From Janthinobacterium sp. TND4EL3 (GTDB taxonomy: Bacteria; Pseudomonadota; Gammaproteobacteria; Burkholderiales; Burkholderiaceae_D), in contig NZ_FTMV01000006.1 of assembly GCF_900156175.1 (NCBI RefSeq), forward strand, positions 62,001-126,000: 64,000 nucleotides of DNA, in the 5' to 3' direction. Positions 35,702-45,228 of this stretch are shown here, piece after piece. Position 1 is the stretch's first letter. Every line of letters starts with the position of its first letter. A program made the translations under genes and the position numbers. The notes under the pieces are model-generated. The model worked only from the letters and a program-made list of their open reading frames with translations. It ran no database searches and was not told where the DNA came from.

Positions 35702-36220
35702 ATGCGCCACCGCCTCCCCCCCGCTACCCGGGCCGGCCGCCAGCAAGGCGCCGCCGCCGTCGAATTCGCCCTGGTGGCGCTGCTGTTTTTCACGCTGCTG
35801 TTCGCCATCCTGGAATTCGGCCGCCTGCTGTACCTGTACAACACGGTGCAGGAAGTGAGCCGCCGCGCCGCACGCGAGGCGGTGGTGCGCTGGATCGACC
35901 AGACCGACACCGTCAAGACGCTGGCCCTGTTCGGCGGCACGGCCCTGCCGGCCGCGCCCGAGGTCACGGCGGCCAATATCACCATCAGCTACCTGAACAA
36001 GAGCGGCGCCGAAGTGACGCTGGCGCCAGCCGACCCCGGCGACAACCTGTCGGCCTGCGGCGACATCACGCGCACGGCCAGCTGCATCGACAGCGTGCGC
36101 GTGTCGATCGACAACGTCAGCTATACGCCGATGGTCAGCCTGTTCGGTTTCCTCAATATCGCCCTGCCCGCCTCGGTAGTCGTCATGCACGCCGAAAGCC
36201 TGGGTTTCCAGATCAACTGA
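35702..36220 (+). CDS. TadE/TadF-like pseudopilin
   Basis: A 172-residue pseudopilin with leader ending QQGA, the helix AAVEFALVALLFFTLLFAILEFG, then YLYNTVQEVSRRAAREAV and a C-terminal domain with two Cys near residues 120 and 128. It forms a pair with the preceding TadE-like protein; such pairs are usual in tad loci and help initiate the pilus. Confidence 0.88.
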   Translation: MRHRLPPATRAGRQQGAAAVEFALVALLFFTLLFAILEFGRLLYLYNTVQEVSRRAAREAVVRWIDQTDTVKTLALFGGTALPAAPEVTAANITISYLNKSGAEVTLAPADPGDNLSACGDITRTASCIDSVRVSIDNVSYTPMVSLFGFLNIALPASVVVMHAESLGFQIN

Positions 36221-36242
36221 ACGCCATTACCGGGAGCACCAA

Positions 36243-37394
36243 GTGAATATCGTCATCGTTTCGAAGAATGAAGCCCAGCTCAAGCGGCTGACCCGTCTGC
36301 TGCGCGAACGCAGCGCGGCCGACCGCGTCTCGCTGCTGGCGAGCACGCCGGACATGTTCGACAACGGCATCACGCCGGACCTGCTGCTGCTGGAACAGGA
36401 ACACATCGGCGAGGAGGAGCTGGAACGGCTGGAGCTGCTGGGCGGCCGCCACCCGGCCCTGGCCATCATCCTGCAGTGTCCTCAGCAAAGCCCGCAATTC
36501 CTGCTGCGCTCGATGCGCGCCGGCGTGCGCGAAGTACTGCCGCCCGACGATGATGCGGCCTTGTGCGCGGCGCTGCGGCGCATCGAGGACAAACTGCAGA
36601 AGCAGGTCACGCGCAAAGGCCAGGTGCTGGCCTTCGTGTCATGCAAGGGGGGCAGCGGCGCCACCTTCATCGCCGCCAACCTCGGTTATGCGCTGGCCGC
36701 CGGCGACCAGCGCAAGGTGGCGCTGTTCGACCTGAACCTGCAATTCGGCGACGCTGCCCTGTTCGTCTCGGACCACAAGCCGGCCACCACGCTGTCGCAG
36801 CTGTCGCAGCAGATACTGCGCCTCGACGCCTCGCTGCTGAACGCCAGCATGATCCAGATCACGCCGTCCTACAGCGTACTGGCCGCCGCCGACGACCCCG
36901 CCCATGCGACGGACATCGAAGCGGACCATATCGACCGCCTGCTGACGCTGGCGCGCAGCCAGTACGACTACATCCTGCTCGACGTGGGACGGGGCCTGGA
37001 CGCCGTCAGCGTGCGCGCGCTGGACCGGGCCGACCTGATCTTCCCCGTGCTGCAGGCGACCCTGCCGTACGTACGCGACGGCAAGCGCCTGCTCGACGTG
37101 TTCCGCGGCCTCGGCTACCGCGAAGACAAGATCCGCCTGATCCTGAACCGCTATGCCAGCAGCGACAGCATCCGCGTGGCCGACCTGGAGGCGGCGTACG
37201 GCAAGCACGTCTACAAATCCATCCCCAACCACTACGAGGCGGTGGCGGCCTCCGTCAGCCAGGGCGTGCCCATCCTCAAGCTGGCGCCGCACAATCCCGT
37301 CTCGCGCGCCCTGCAGGAACTGGCCGCCAGCCTGGCCGGCGAGACGCCGCCGGCCGCGCAAGGCTGGGTGGCGCGCCTGCTGGCGCGCGCCTGA
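36243..37394 (+). CDS. cpaE: CpaE/TadZ pilus localisation ATPase
   Basis: A 383-residue protein with a receiver-like N-terminal domain (about 1-115) and a ParA/MinD-type ATPase carrying the deviant Walker A KGGSGATFIAANLGYALA near residue 134, LFDLNLQFGD and LLDVGRGLD. TadZ/CpaE proteins place the secretion system in the cell. The receiver part has no clear phospho-acceptor Asp, as is common. It starts with GTG after GGGAGCACCAA. Confidence 0.92.
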   Translation: MNIVIVSKNEAQLKRLTRLLRERSAADRVSLLASTPDMFDNGITPDLLLLEQEHIGEEELERLELLGGRHPALAIILQCPQQSPQFLLRSMRAGVREVLPPDDDAALCAALRRIEDKLQKQVTRKGQVLAFVSCKGGSGATFIAANLGYALAAGDQRKVALFDLNLQFGDAALFVSDHKPATTLSQLSQQILRLDASLLNASMIQITPSYSVLAAADDPAHATDIEADHIDRLLTLARSQYDYILLDVGRGLDAVSVRALDRADLIFPVLQATLPYVRDGKRLLDVFRGLGYREDKIRLILNRYASSDSIRVADLEAAYGKHVYKSIPNHYEAVAASVSQGVPILKLAPHNPVSRALQELAASLAGETPPAAQGWVARLLARA

Positions 37395-37418
37395 TTCCCC
37401 ATTCACCGGAGACCGACC

Positions 37419-38786
37419 ATGACTGCCGAAAAACTCACCTTGCGGGACCGCCTGGGCTACGCCCACGATGACGCCAGCCTGAATGACGGCGCCGCGCACC
37501 AGGGCGCCGCCAGCCAGAGCTACCAGCAATTGAAGCACCGTACCCACCAGGCCCTGCTCGACCGCGTCGACCTGGAAGGCATGCAGCGCCTGTCGCGCGA
37601 GCAGATCCGCGAGGAGCTGAAGATCCTCGTCAGCGACGTGCTCACGGAAGACAATGTCGTGATCAACGACCTGGAACGGCGCTCGCTGATCCGCGACATC
37701 CAGGACGAGGTGCTGGGCTTCGGCCCGCTCGAACCGCTGCTGGCCGATCCCAGCGTGTCCGACATCCTCGTCAACAACTACCGCCAGGTGTATGTCGAGC
37801 GCCATGGCCGCCTGGAACTGAGCGACATCTGCTTCACCGACGATGCGCATTTGATGAAGATCATCGACAAGATCGTCTCGCGCGTGGGCCGCCGCATCGA
37901 CGAATCGAGTCCCATGGTCGACGCGCGCCTGCCGGACGGCTCGCGCGTCAACGCCATCATCCCGCCGCTGGCCATCGACGGCCCGGTGATGTCGATCCGC
38001 CGCTTTTCGGCCCAGCCCCTGCGCCTGGCCGACCTGATGCTCAAGCACAGCCTGACCGAGGAAATGAGCACCGTCCTGCAGGCGCTGGGCAAGGCCAAGA
38101 TGAACATCCTGATCTCGGGCGGCACAGGCAGCGGCAAGACCACCATGCTCAACGCCATTTCCGGTTTCATCAGCGCGGCCGAGCGCATCGTCACCATCGA
38201 GGATGCGGCCGAGCTGCAGATGCAGCAGCCGCACGTGGTGCGCCTGGAAACGCGCCCGCCGAACATCGAGGGCAAGGGCGAGGTGACGCAGCGCGCCCTG
38301 GTGCGCAATGCGCTGCGCATGCGCCCCGACCGCATCATCCTGGGCGAGGTGCGCGGCGCCGAGGCGCTCGACATGCTGGGCGCCATGAACACCGGGCATG
38401 AAGGCTCGATGGCCACCATCCACGCCAACACCCCGCGCGATGCGCTGACGCGGCTGGAAAACATGATCAGCATGGCCTCGGCCGCCCTGCCCGTGAAAGC
38501 CATGCGCCAGCAGATCAGCTCCGCCATCAGCGTGGTGGTGCAGGTATCGCGCCTGACGGATGGCAAGCGCAAGGTCACCTCGATCCAGGAAATCACGGGC
38601 ATGGAGGGCGAGATGATCACCATGCAGGAAATCTTCACCTTCCGCCAGACGGGCATCGCCGAAGACGGCAGCGTGCAAGGGCATTTCCATGCCAGCGGCG
38701 TGCGCCCCCGCTTCCTCGAGCGCCTGCGCGCCTTCGGCATCACCCTGCCGGAGACCCTGTTCGATCCTGCCCGCCAGTACCACTAA
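37419..38786 (+). CDS. cpaF: CpaF/TadA secretion motor ATPase
   Basis: A 455-residue hexameric type II/IV secretion ATPase powering Flp pilus assembly. After an N-terminal helical region come [19 protein letters not shown], Walker [10 protein letters not shown] (about 234-242), the Asp box [11 protein letters not shown], Walker [15 protein letters not shown] and the His box [18 protein letters not shown]. All key residues are present. It lies between cpaE and tadB. Confidence 0.96.
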   Translation: MTAEKLTLRDRLGYAHDDASLNDGAAHQGAASQSYQQLKHRTHQALLDRVDLEGMQRLSREQIREELKILVSDVLTEDNVVINDLERRSLIRDIQDEVLGFGPLEPLLADPSVSDILVNNYRQVYVERHGRLELSDICFTDDAHLMKIIDKIVSRVGRRIDESSPMVDARLPDGSRVNAIIPPLAIDGPVMSIRRFSAQPLRLADLMLKHSLTEEMSTVLQALGKAKMNILISGGTGSGKTTMLNAISGFISAAERIVTIEDAAELQMQQPHVVRLETRPPNIEGKGEVTQRALVRNALRMRPDRIILGEVRGAEALDMLGAMNTGHEGSMATIHANTPRDALTRLENMISMASAALPVKAMRQQISSAISVVVQVSRLTDGKRKVTSIQEITGMEGEMITMQEIFTFRQTGIAEDGSVQGHFHASGVRPRFLERLRAFGITLPETLFDPARQYH

Positions 38787-38796
38787 GGGGAACGCC

Positions 38797-39771
38797 ATGG
38801 ACTATCTTTACTACGTATTCGCCATCCTCACCTTCATCGCCGTGGTGCTGCTGATCGAAGGCCTGTACCTGGCGTGGAACAGCGCACGCGGCCCGGAAGC
38901 GGAAAAAGTCGCGCGCCGCCTGCGCATCATGTCGGCCGGCGCGCATGGCGAGACGGGCAGCTCGATGATCAAGAAGCGCCTGCTGAGCGAAACGCCGGCC
39001 CTGCAGCGCCTGCTGCTCAGCGTGCCCCGCGTGCATGCGCTCGACCGCCTGCTGGAACAATCGGGGCTGACCTGGAGCGTGGCCAGCTTCGTCGGGGTGA
39101 TGCTGGCCACGGCCGGCACCGCGTTTCTGCTGCTTAGCTATTTCAGCGTGCCATGGGCCCTGCGCCTGCCGCTGGTGGCCGGAGCAGCCCTGCTGCCGCT
39201 GCTGGTGGTCCTGCGCGCCAAGGCCAAGCGCCTGCAGCGCATCGAACAGCAGTTGCCCGACGCGCTGGACCTGATGGCGCGCGCCCTGCGGGCCGGCCAC
39301 GCCTTTCCCACGGCCCTGAAGATGGTCGGCGATGAAATGAACGCGCCGCTGGCCGTGGAATTTCGCGCCACCTTCGATGAAGTCAATTTCGGCATCGCCA
39401 TGCCCGATGCCCTGATGAACCTGGCAACGCGCGTGCCCAGCACCGACCTGCGCTACTTCGTCATCGCCGTGCTGATCCAGCGCGAAACGGGCGGCAACCT
39501 GGCCGAATTGCTCGACAGCATCAGCCGCATCATCCGCGAACGCATCAAGCTGCTGGGCCAGGTGCGCGTGCTGTCGGCCGAGGGCCGGCTGTCGGCCTGG
39601 ATACTGTCGCTGCTGCCCTTCGGCGCGGCCGCCATGATCCACCTGACCAACCCGCAATTCCTGGAAATGCTGTTTGTCGATCCGGGCGGCCGCAAGATGC
39701 TGATCGGCGCCCTGCTGCTGATGGTATGCGGCGTCTTTGTCATGCGCAACATCATCCGCATCCGCGTCTGA
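38797..39771 (+). CDS. tadB: TadB inner-membrane platform protein
   Basis: A 324-residue membrane protein of the type II secretion F/TadB family. A first helix near the N-terminus, two central helices (about 95-145), the T2SSF cytoplasmic domain (LPDALDLMARALRAGHAF, ETGGNLAELLDSISRIIRER) and two C-terminal helices give the usual layout. ATG 38797 was chosen because the frame upstream overlaps cpaF. Confidence 0.92.
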   Translation: MDYLYYVFAILTFIAVVLLIEGLYLAWNSARGPEAEKVARRLRIMSAGAHGETGSSMIKKRLLSETPALQRLLLSVPRVHALDRLLEQSGLTWSVASFVGVMLATAGTAFLLLSYFSVPWALRLPLVAGAALLPLLVVLRAKAKRLQRIEQQLPDALDLMARALRAGHAFPTALKMVGDEMNAPLAVEFRATFDEVNFGIAMPDALMNLATRVPSTDLRYFVIAVLIQRETGGNLAELLDSISRIIRERIKLLGQVRVLSAEGRLSAWILSLLPFGAAAMIHLTNPQFLEMLFVDPGGRKMLIGALLLMVCGVFVMRNIIRIRV

Positions 39772-39790
39772 GCCAGCAAGGAGAACTCTC

Positions 39791-40738
39791 ATGAATCCCG
39801 TGAATATCGCATTTCTCGCCCTGCTCTTCATTGCCGTGTTCGGCACCGCATTGCTCGCCCTGCGCAGCTTTTCGCCGGACCCGCTGCGCCAGCGCCTCGA
39901 CAACGCCGCCGGCAAGGCCGCGCCGTCGCCGGGCGCGTCGGCACCCAACCCCTGGCTGGCGCGCATGGTACGCCTGACGGGACCGCTGGCAAAACTGTCG
40001 CTGCCCGAGCAGGGCTGGGAAAACTCCGTGATGCGCCGGCGCTTCATGAATGCCGGCCTGCGCCAGGCTGCCACGCCCATCCTGTTCTTTTCCGCCAAGA
40101 CCATGCTGGCCATCGGCCTGCCGCTGCTGCTGTTCCTCGGGCTGAGCGCATCGGGCCATCAGATGGCCGGCAAGGCGATCCTGTTCTGGCTGCTGACGGT
40201 GGCCGCCATCGGCTATTACCTGCCCAATATTGTGCTGGCGCAAATGATCAAGCGGCGCCAGCGCGAGATTTTCGAAAGCTTTCCCGATGCGCTGGACCTG
40301 ATGACGGTGTGCGTGGAAGCGGGCCTGGCCATGGACGCGGCGCTGGCCCGCGTCGCCGCCGAGATCGCCCTGAAAAGCACGGTGCTGGCCGAGGAACTGC
40401 ACCTGGTGATATTGGAGCTGCGTGCCGGCAACACCAAGGAGCGCGCGCTGCGCAATCTGGCCCTGCGCACGGGGGTCGAGGATGTCGACGCGCTGGTGGC
40501 CATGCTGATCCAGGCCGAGCGCTTCGGCACCAGCATCGCCGCCTCGCTGCGCGTGCAGTCGGACCAGCTGCGCACCAAGCGGCGCCAGCGCGCCGAGGAA
40601 GAGGCGGCGAAAATCGCCCTCAAGCTGCTGTTTCCGTTGATTTTCTTCATCTTTCCCTCGCTGCTGGTCGTCCTGATGGGGCCAGCCTTCCTGCAAATCT
40701 ACCGCGTGCTCCTGCCCAGCATGGGCAGCGGCAGCTGA
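39791..40738 (+). CDS. tadC: TadC inner-membrane platform protein
   Basis: A 315-residue partner of TadB. An N-terminal helix is followed by helices near 100-160, the T2SSF signature FPDALDLMTVCVEAGLAMDAAL and AERFGTSIAASLRVQSDQLR, and a C-terminal helix ending in VVLMGPAFLQIYRVLLP. It is 19 bases after tadB. Confidence 0.92.
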   Translation: MNPVNIAFLALLFIAVFGTALLALRSFSPDPLRQRLDNAAGKAAPSPGASAPNPWLARMVRLTGPLAKLSLPEQGWENSVMRRRFMNAGLRQAATPILFFSAKTMLAIGLPLLLFLGLSASGHQMAGKAILFWLLTVAAIGYYLPNIVLAQMIKRRQREIFESFPDALDLMTVCVEAGLAMDAALARVAAEIALKSTVLAEELHLVILELRAGNTKERALRNLALRTGVEDVDALVAMLIQAERFGTSIAASLRVQSDQLRTKRRQRAEEEAAKIALKLLFPLIFFIFPSLLVVLMGPAFLQIYRVLLPSMGSGS

Positions 40739-40751
40739 CCGGAGAATCGCC

Positions 40752-41789
40752 ATGTCACAGCACACCTCATTGATGCTCATGCTGGCCTGCGCCGGCCTGC
40801 TGCCCGCCTGCGGCAACCTGCCCGCCCCGGCCAACCACGCTGCGCCGCCCCAGGCGCGCAGCGACACCAGCCCAGCCACGCGCGCTGCCGCATACTGCAA
40901 GCTGGGCAAGCGCATGCAGGAACTGGGCGACCCGCGCGCCGCGCTGGCCGCCTACCACGACGCGCTGCTGCTCGACCCCGTCTCGCCCGATGCGCGCAAT
41001 GGCGCCGCCGTGCTGCAAGCCCAGCTGGGCCAGCTGGAAACGGCGCGCACCATGCTGCAGGCACTGGCGCACGAGGCGCCCACGGCCAGGACCTACAACA
41101 ACCTCGGCTACGTGCTGTACCTGCAGGGCGACTACGCCCAGGCGGCCACGGTGCTGCGCCAGTCGCTGCAGCTCGACAACGGCCAGCAGCCGGCGCGCGC
41201 CAACCTGGACCTGGCCATCGCGGCGCTGGCGCGCAGTGTCAGCACGCTCGACACGACAACGGCCGCCATCGCACCCGACCTGGCGCCGACGCCCGCGCCC
41301 AGCGCGCCAGCCACGCGCCTGCAACTGACGCAATTGCAGCCCAACATCTTTGTGCTGGGCTGGCGCGAGGCACCCGCCGTGGCTGCCAGCGCTGCCATGC
41401 AGGCAGCCGCCGCAAAGGCCGCGCCTGCGCCAGCGGTGGCGCTGGCAAACAAGGCGAGGCTGGAAGTGATCAACGGGAATGGTGAAGCGGGCATGGCCGC
41501 GCGCATGCGCAAGCTGCTGGGCGGCATGGGCATCGCCGTCTTCAGGCTGGGCAACCAGCGCCCCTACGGGCAGCAGGCCAGCAGCATCGTCTACCGGCCC
41601 GGCCATGCCGCCGACGCGGCCGCGCTGGCGCAGGCGCTCGGCGGCATGCCGCAATTGCAGGCGGAGAAGGACGACGGCGCGGGCATCGGCAGCAACGCCG
41701 ACCTGCGTCTGTTGCTGGGCAAGGATGCCGTGGCGGTCGCGGGCCTGCGGGCAGCGGCGCCGCTGCTGGCGTCGAACCTGGCGCCCTAG
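40752..41789 (+). CDS. tadD: TadD-like TPR lipoprotein with LytR_C-type domain
   Basis: A 345-residue lipoprotein (signal sequence with lipobox LPAC, Cys about residue 20). Residues 45-165 carry TPR-like repeats (AAYCKLGKRMQELGDPRAALAAYHDALLLDP, YNNLGYVLYLQGDYAQAATVLRQSLQLD written here in pieces only). The C-terminal part RLEVINGNGEAGMAARMRK ... AVFRLGNQ resembles LytR_C (LytR cell-envelope attenuator C-terminal) domains. TadD proteins aid secretin assembly; the added LytR_C-like part may bind peptidoglycan. Last gene of the pilus cluster. Confidence 0.85.
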   Translation: MSQHTSLMLMLACAGLLPACGNLPAPANHAAPPQARSDTSPATRAAAYCKLGKRMQELGDPRAALAAYHDALLLDPVSPDARNGAAVLQAQLGQLETARTMLQALAHEAPTARTYNNLGYVLYLQGDYAQAATVLRQSLQLDNGQQPARANLDLAIAALARSVSTLDTTTAAIAPDLAPTPAPSAPATRLQLTQLQPNIFVLGWREAPAVAASAAMQAAAAKAAPAPAVALANKARLEVINGNGEAGMAARMRKLLGGMGIAVFRLGNQRPYGQQASSIVYRPGHAADAAALAQALGGMPQLQAEKDDGAGIGSNADLRLLLGKDAVAVAGLRAAAPLLASNLAP

Positions 41790-41795
41790 GAGCGC

Positions 41796-42317
41796 TTAGC
41801 GGGGCAGCAGCGTGCGGTCGGCCGGGTCGAGCAAGAAGCGTTGCAGGATGTCCTGCAGCTGCGGCAGCTGCGCCACGTAGGCGGGAATGCCCAGCTGGCG
41901 CGCGCCGAAATAGTGGGCGATGATGTCTCCCTGCTGTTCCATGTTGAAGTCGGACAGGACGCCGCCGGCCTGCGCATCGTAGCGGTAGGCGCGCTGCCCG
42001 ATGTAGCCGCCGCGCAGCGCCAGCAGCACGCCATGCAGCAGCACGCTGTAGCCGAGCTGGTACTGCCACACGTGCACCATTTCGTGGATGAAGAACAGCT
42101 TGCCGCCATTGCCTTCGCGGGAAAAATCGTCGCGGTACTGGGCCGGCATGAAATGCAGGCTGCCGCGCGGCGTCATGGCCGTATTCTGGTCCTGCAGGCC
42201 GAACGGCAGAAAGGAGCCGCGCACCACGCGCACGCGCGCGTAGTCGATGGCGCCCTGGAAGACGCTGCGGGCCATGGCGGTTTCGCCGATGGTGAGGGGG
42301 CGGCGCAAGACTCGCAT
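41796..42317 (-). CDS. Zincin-like metallopeptidase (vgr-related type)
   Basis: A 173-residue protein with the zinc motif FIHEMVHVWQYQLG (HExxH near residue 75) and a downstream Glu/Asp-rich segment. It resembles short proteins annotated as 'vgr-related', although no Vgr or Rhs gene is nearby. No signal peptide. ATG 42317 gives a start close to the family's RPLTxGE motif. It is convergent with the last tad gene (6-base gap) and follows edd-eda on the same strand, separated by a hairpin. Confidence 0.68.
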   Translation of the reverse strand: MRVLRRPLTIGETAMARSVFQGAIDYARVRVVRGSFLPFGLQDQNTAMTPRGSLHFMPAQYRDDFSREGNGGKLFFIHEMVHVWQYQLGYSVLLHGVLLALRGGYIGQRAYRYDAQAGGVLSDFNMEQQGDIIAHYFGARQLGIPAYVAQLPQLQDILQRFLLDPADRTLLPR

Positions 42318-42334
42318 AAGAAGAAGAGAAGAAA

Positions 42335-42361
42335 GCGCGGCAGGCGTAAAGCCTGCCGCGC
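42335..42361 (-). terminator. Hairpin after eda
   Basis: An 11-bp GC-rich stem (42335-42345 with 42351-42361) around GTAAA lies between eda (stop 42371) and the metallopeptidase gene. On the minus strand it is followed by a pyrimidine-rich, T-containing stretch, so it can end the edd-eda transcript. Confidence 0.65.
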
Positions 42362-42370
42362 CAGTACCGC

Positions 42371-43000
42371 TTAAGCCAATCGAAGACCGCTGGCAGCCTT
42401 GGCGATTTCCGTGATGCGGTCCCAGTTGCCGGCCGCGATCGCGTCTTTCGGCGTCAGCCACGAACCGCCCACGCAGGCGACGTTCTTGCAGGCCAGGAAC
42501 TGCGACGCCGTCTCTTGCGAGATGCCGCCCGTCGGGCAGAAGGTGATGTCCGGCAGCGGGCCGTAGATGGCGTTGAGCATGCCGATGCCGCCGGCCGGCA
42601 CGGCCGGGAACAACTTCAGCTGCTGGAAGCCGTTTTCACGCGCCGCCATCACTTCACCGGGCGTCATCACGCCCGGCAGCAGGGGCAGGCCGCTGCTTTT
42701 CGCCGCCGCCACCAGGGCCGACGTCAGGCCCGGCGAGACGCCGAAGACGGCGCCCGCATCGCGCGCCTGGGCGAATTCCTCGGGACGGGTCAGGGTGCCC
42801 ACGCCGACGATGGCGCCCGGCACTTCCGACATGGCGCGAATCGCTTCCAGGCCGTGCTTGGTGCGCAGGGTCACTTCCAGCACGCGGATGCCGCCCGCCA
42901 CCAGCGCGCGCGCCAGCGGTACGGCGTGGTCGGGGTCGTCGATCGCGATCACGGGGATCACGCTCGAGGTGCGCATAATTTCCAGTAGTGTCATGGTCAT
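42371..43000 (-). CDS. eda: KDPG/KHG aldolase
   Basis: A 209-residue class I aldolase splitting 2-keto-3-deoxy-6-phosphogluconate into pyruvate and glyceraldehyde 3-phosphate, the last Entner-Doudoroff step. Catalytic Glu is in LEVTLRT, the Schiff-base Lys in QLKLFPA, and phosphate binding uses CPTGGIS. Starts at 43000 or two codons later (second Met) are both possible. It begins three bases after the edd stop, so the two are co-expressed. Confidence 0.95.
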   Translation of the reverse strand: MTMTLLEIMRTSSVIPVIAIDDPDHAVPLARALVAGGIRVLEVTLRTKHGLEAIRAMSEVPGAIVGVGTLTRPEEFAQARDAGAVFGVSPGLTSALVAAAKSSGLPLLPGVMTPGEVMAARENGFQQLKLFPAVPAGGIGMLNAIYGPLPDITFCPTGGISQETASQFLACKNVACVGGSWLTPKDAIAAGNWDRITEIAKAASGLRLA

Positions 43001-43003
43001 CTC

Positions 43004-44917
43004 TTATTTCCTAGCCAAAAAGTCTTCATCGGAACCCGGCACGGTATCGCCGACATTGTCGGCGTCGTGCAAGGCGACGGTGGTGGGAATCGGCGACGGC
43101 AGGCCGAAGGTGGTGGCACCCTCTTCCGCCGCGCTGACGGTGGAACGGAACATGGAAAACAGCTCGCGGCCCATGCCGATGTGGTTCGGCGACAGGTCGG
43201 CCGTGACCAGCGCACGGGCGTGCCAGACGTCGGCCGGCACCAGCGCCTCCAGTACGCCCGTGAAGGCGTCGAGGCGGATGATGTCGCCGTCGCGCACGAG
43301 GCCCAGGGGGCCGCCGGCGAGGATTTCAGGCGAGACGTGGATGGCGGCCGGCACCTTGCCCGACGCGCCCGACATGCGGCCATCGGTGACCAGCGCCACG
43401 TGACGGCCCGCATCCTGCAGGTTGGCCAGCGCGGGCGTGAGTGCATGCAGTTCCGGCATGCCGTTGGCGCGCGGGCCCTGGAAGCGCAGCACGGCGACGA
43501 AATCGCGGTCCAGCGTGCCGGCCTTGTAGGCGGCCATGAAGTCTTCCTGCGAATTGAATACCAGCGCAGGCGCCTCCACCGTGCGGTGCTGCGGCTTGAC
43601 GGCCGAGACCTTCATCACGGCGCGGCCCAGGTTGCCCGCCACCAGCACCATGCCGCCGTCCGGCGCGAACGGGTTCGAGGCCGGGCGCAGCACGTTTTCG
43701 TCGGCGCTGGCGGCCGGCGCATCCTTCCAGAAGACCTTGCCGTCTTCGCCCAGGAACGGTTCCATGCAGTGCGCGCGCAAGCCGTGGCCCAGGATGGTGT
43801 TGACGTCCTCGTGCAACAGGCCCGCGTCCAGCAGTTCGCGGATCAGATAACCGGTGCCGCCGGCCGCGTGGAAATGGTTCACGTCGGCGTCGCCGTTCGG
43901 GTAGATGCGCGTGAGCATGGGCACGATGGCCGACAATTCATTGAAATCGTTCCAGTCGATGACGATGCCGGCCGCCTTGGCAATCGCCACCAGGTGCAGG
44001 GTGTGGTTGGTCGAACCGCCCGTGGCCAGCAAGCCGACGACGGCGTTGACGATACATTTCTCGTCAACAATATGACCGACTGGCAAGTAATTGGCGCTTT
44101 GCGCCGTGATGCCGGCCGCGCGCTGGGCGGCGGCCTTGGTCAGCGCATCGCGCAGCGGCGTGTTCGGCGTAATGAAGGCGGCACCCGGCAAGTGCAGGCC
44201 CATCACTTCCATCAGCATCTGGTTGCTGTTGGCGGTACCATAAAAAGTACAGGTGCCGGCGCCGTGGTAGGCTTTCGACTCGCCTTCGAGCAAGTCTTCG
44301 CGCGTGGCCTTGCCTTGCGCATACAATTGGCGCACCTTGGCTTTTTCCTGGTTCGACAGGCCCGACGTCATCGGACCGGCCGGCACGAAGACGGCCGGCA
44401 AGTGGCCGAAGTGCAGCGCACCGATCAACAGGCCCGGCACGATCTTGTCGCACACGCCCAGGTACAGCGCCGCATCGAACATATTGTGCGACAGCGCCAC
44501 GGCCGTCGACATGGCGATGGTATCGCGCGAGAACAGCGACAGTTCCATGCCCGGCTGGCCTTGCGTTACGCCATCGCACATGGCGGGCACGCCGCCGGCG
44601 AACTGGGCGACGGCGCCCACCTCGCGCACGGCCTGCTTGATGATCTGCGGAAAGCCCTCAAAAGGCTGGTGTGCCGACAGCATGTCGTTGTACGAGGAAA
44701 CGATGGCCACGGACGGCTTCTTGTACTCTTTCAGCGACAGTTTGTCGTTGGCGGGAAAGGCGGCAAAGCCGTGCGCCAGGTTGGTGCACGACAGGGCGCC
44801 GCGCTGCACGCCCTGGATGCGGGCCGCATCCAGATGCGCCAGGTAGGCGCCGCGCGATGGCCGGCTGCGCGCGATGATGCGCGCTGTTACGGATTCGACT
44901 ACTGGATGCAGCGCCAT
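43004..44917 (-). CDS. edd: 6-phosphogluconate dehydratase
   Basis: A 637-residue IlvD/Edd-family dehydratase making KDPG from 6-phosphogluconate. Cluster ligands appear in [16 protein letters not shown] and GVCDKIVPG; the substrate loop is [17 protein letters not shown] 44917 follows AAGGAAATCCAT, a good ribosome site, and matches the family; the frame is open 41 codons further upstream through the operator region. It leads the edd-eda operon, divergent from pgi, with a putative HexR site at 44946-44960. Confidence 0.95.
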   Translation of the reverse strand: MALHPVVESVTARIIARSRPSRGAYLAHLDAARIQGVQRGALSCTNLAHGFAAFPANDKLSLKEYKKPSVAIVSSYNDMLSAHQPFEGFPQIIKQAVREVGAVAQFAGGVPAMCDGVTQGQPGMELSLFSRDTIAMSTAVALSHNMFDAALYLGVCDKIVPGLLIGALHFGHLPAVFVPAGPMTSGLSNQEKAKVRQLYAQGKATREDLLEGESKAYHGAGTCTFYGTANSNQMLMEVMGLHLPGAAFITPNTPLRDALTKAAAQRAAGITAQSANYLPVGHIVDEKCIVNAVVGLLATGGSTNHTLHLVAIAKAAGIVIDWNDFNELSAIVPMLTRIYPNGDADVNHFHAAGGTGYLIRELLDAGLLHEDVNTILGHGLRAHCMEPFLGEDGKVFWKDAPAASADENVLRPASNPFAPDGGMVLVAGNLGRAVMKVSAVKPQHRTVEAPALVFNSQEDFMAAYKAGTLDRDFVAVLRFQGPRANGMPELHALTPALANLQDAGRHVALVTDGRMSGASGKVPAAIHVSPEILAGGPLGLVRDGDIIRLDAFTGVLEALVPADVWHARALVTADLSPNHIGMGRELFSMFRSTVSAAEEGATTFGLPSPIPTTVALHDADNVGDTVPGSDEDFLARK

Positions 44918-44945
44918 ATGGATTTCCTTAAAAATGAGTATTTCG

Positions 44946-44960
44946 TGAAATTTTACTACA
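44946..44960. promoter_or_regulatory. Putative HexR operator of edd-eda
   Basis: TGAAATTTTACTACA; on the minus strand TGTAGTAAAATTTCA, a near-identical copy of the sites before zwf and pgi. It lies 29 bases upstream of the edd start, a position suited to repression. HexR is encoded at 50942. Confidence 0.75.
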
Positions 44961-45134
44961 AAATGGTCACGCAGAAGCACTCTTGCCGTGGCCAGTGGCG
45001 AAAATAATCCATTTTTCCACGACCTTTCAAGGCAAAACAACAGCGCGCCACGTCCATCCGTCTTGCCTTCCTATCTAATGCAGCGCGGAGAAAACGGTGA
45101 AAAAATGCTGAAAATGCCATGCGCCTGCACAAAC

Positions 45135-45149
45135 TGTAGTGAAATTACG
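45135..45149. promoter_or_regulatory. Putative HexR operator of pgi
   Basis: TGTAGTGAAATTACG shares 12 of 15 positions with the edd and zwf sites. A possible -10 (TATTAT, 45161-45166) follows, so the site would cover the -35 region of the pgi promoter. Confidence 0.7.
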
Positions 45150-45228
45150 TTTTTCTGATGTATTATTCTCATACCAACGCCGGAACCCCCGCCCCTTTCA
45201 ACCGAGACAAGCACCCAAGCCGACCGCC

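Noticed and set aside
41796-42317. Rhs/Vgr or type VI secretion link of the zincin-like gene
   Set aside because: Only the family nickname suggests it; no Rhs, VgrG, Hcp or immunity-like gene is nearby.
43067-45007. Open frame of 646 codons on the plus strand
   Set aside because: Antisense to edd, which has clear family motifs; no domain on this strand.
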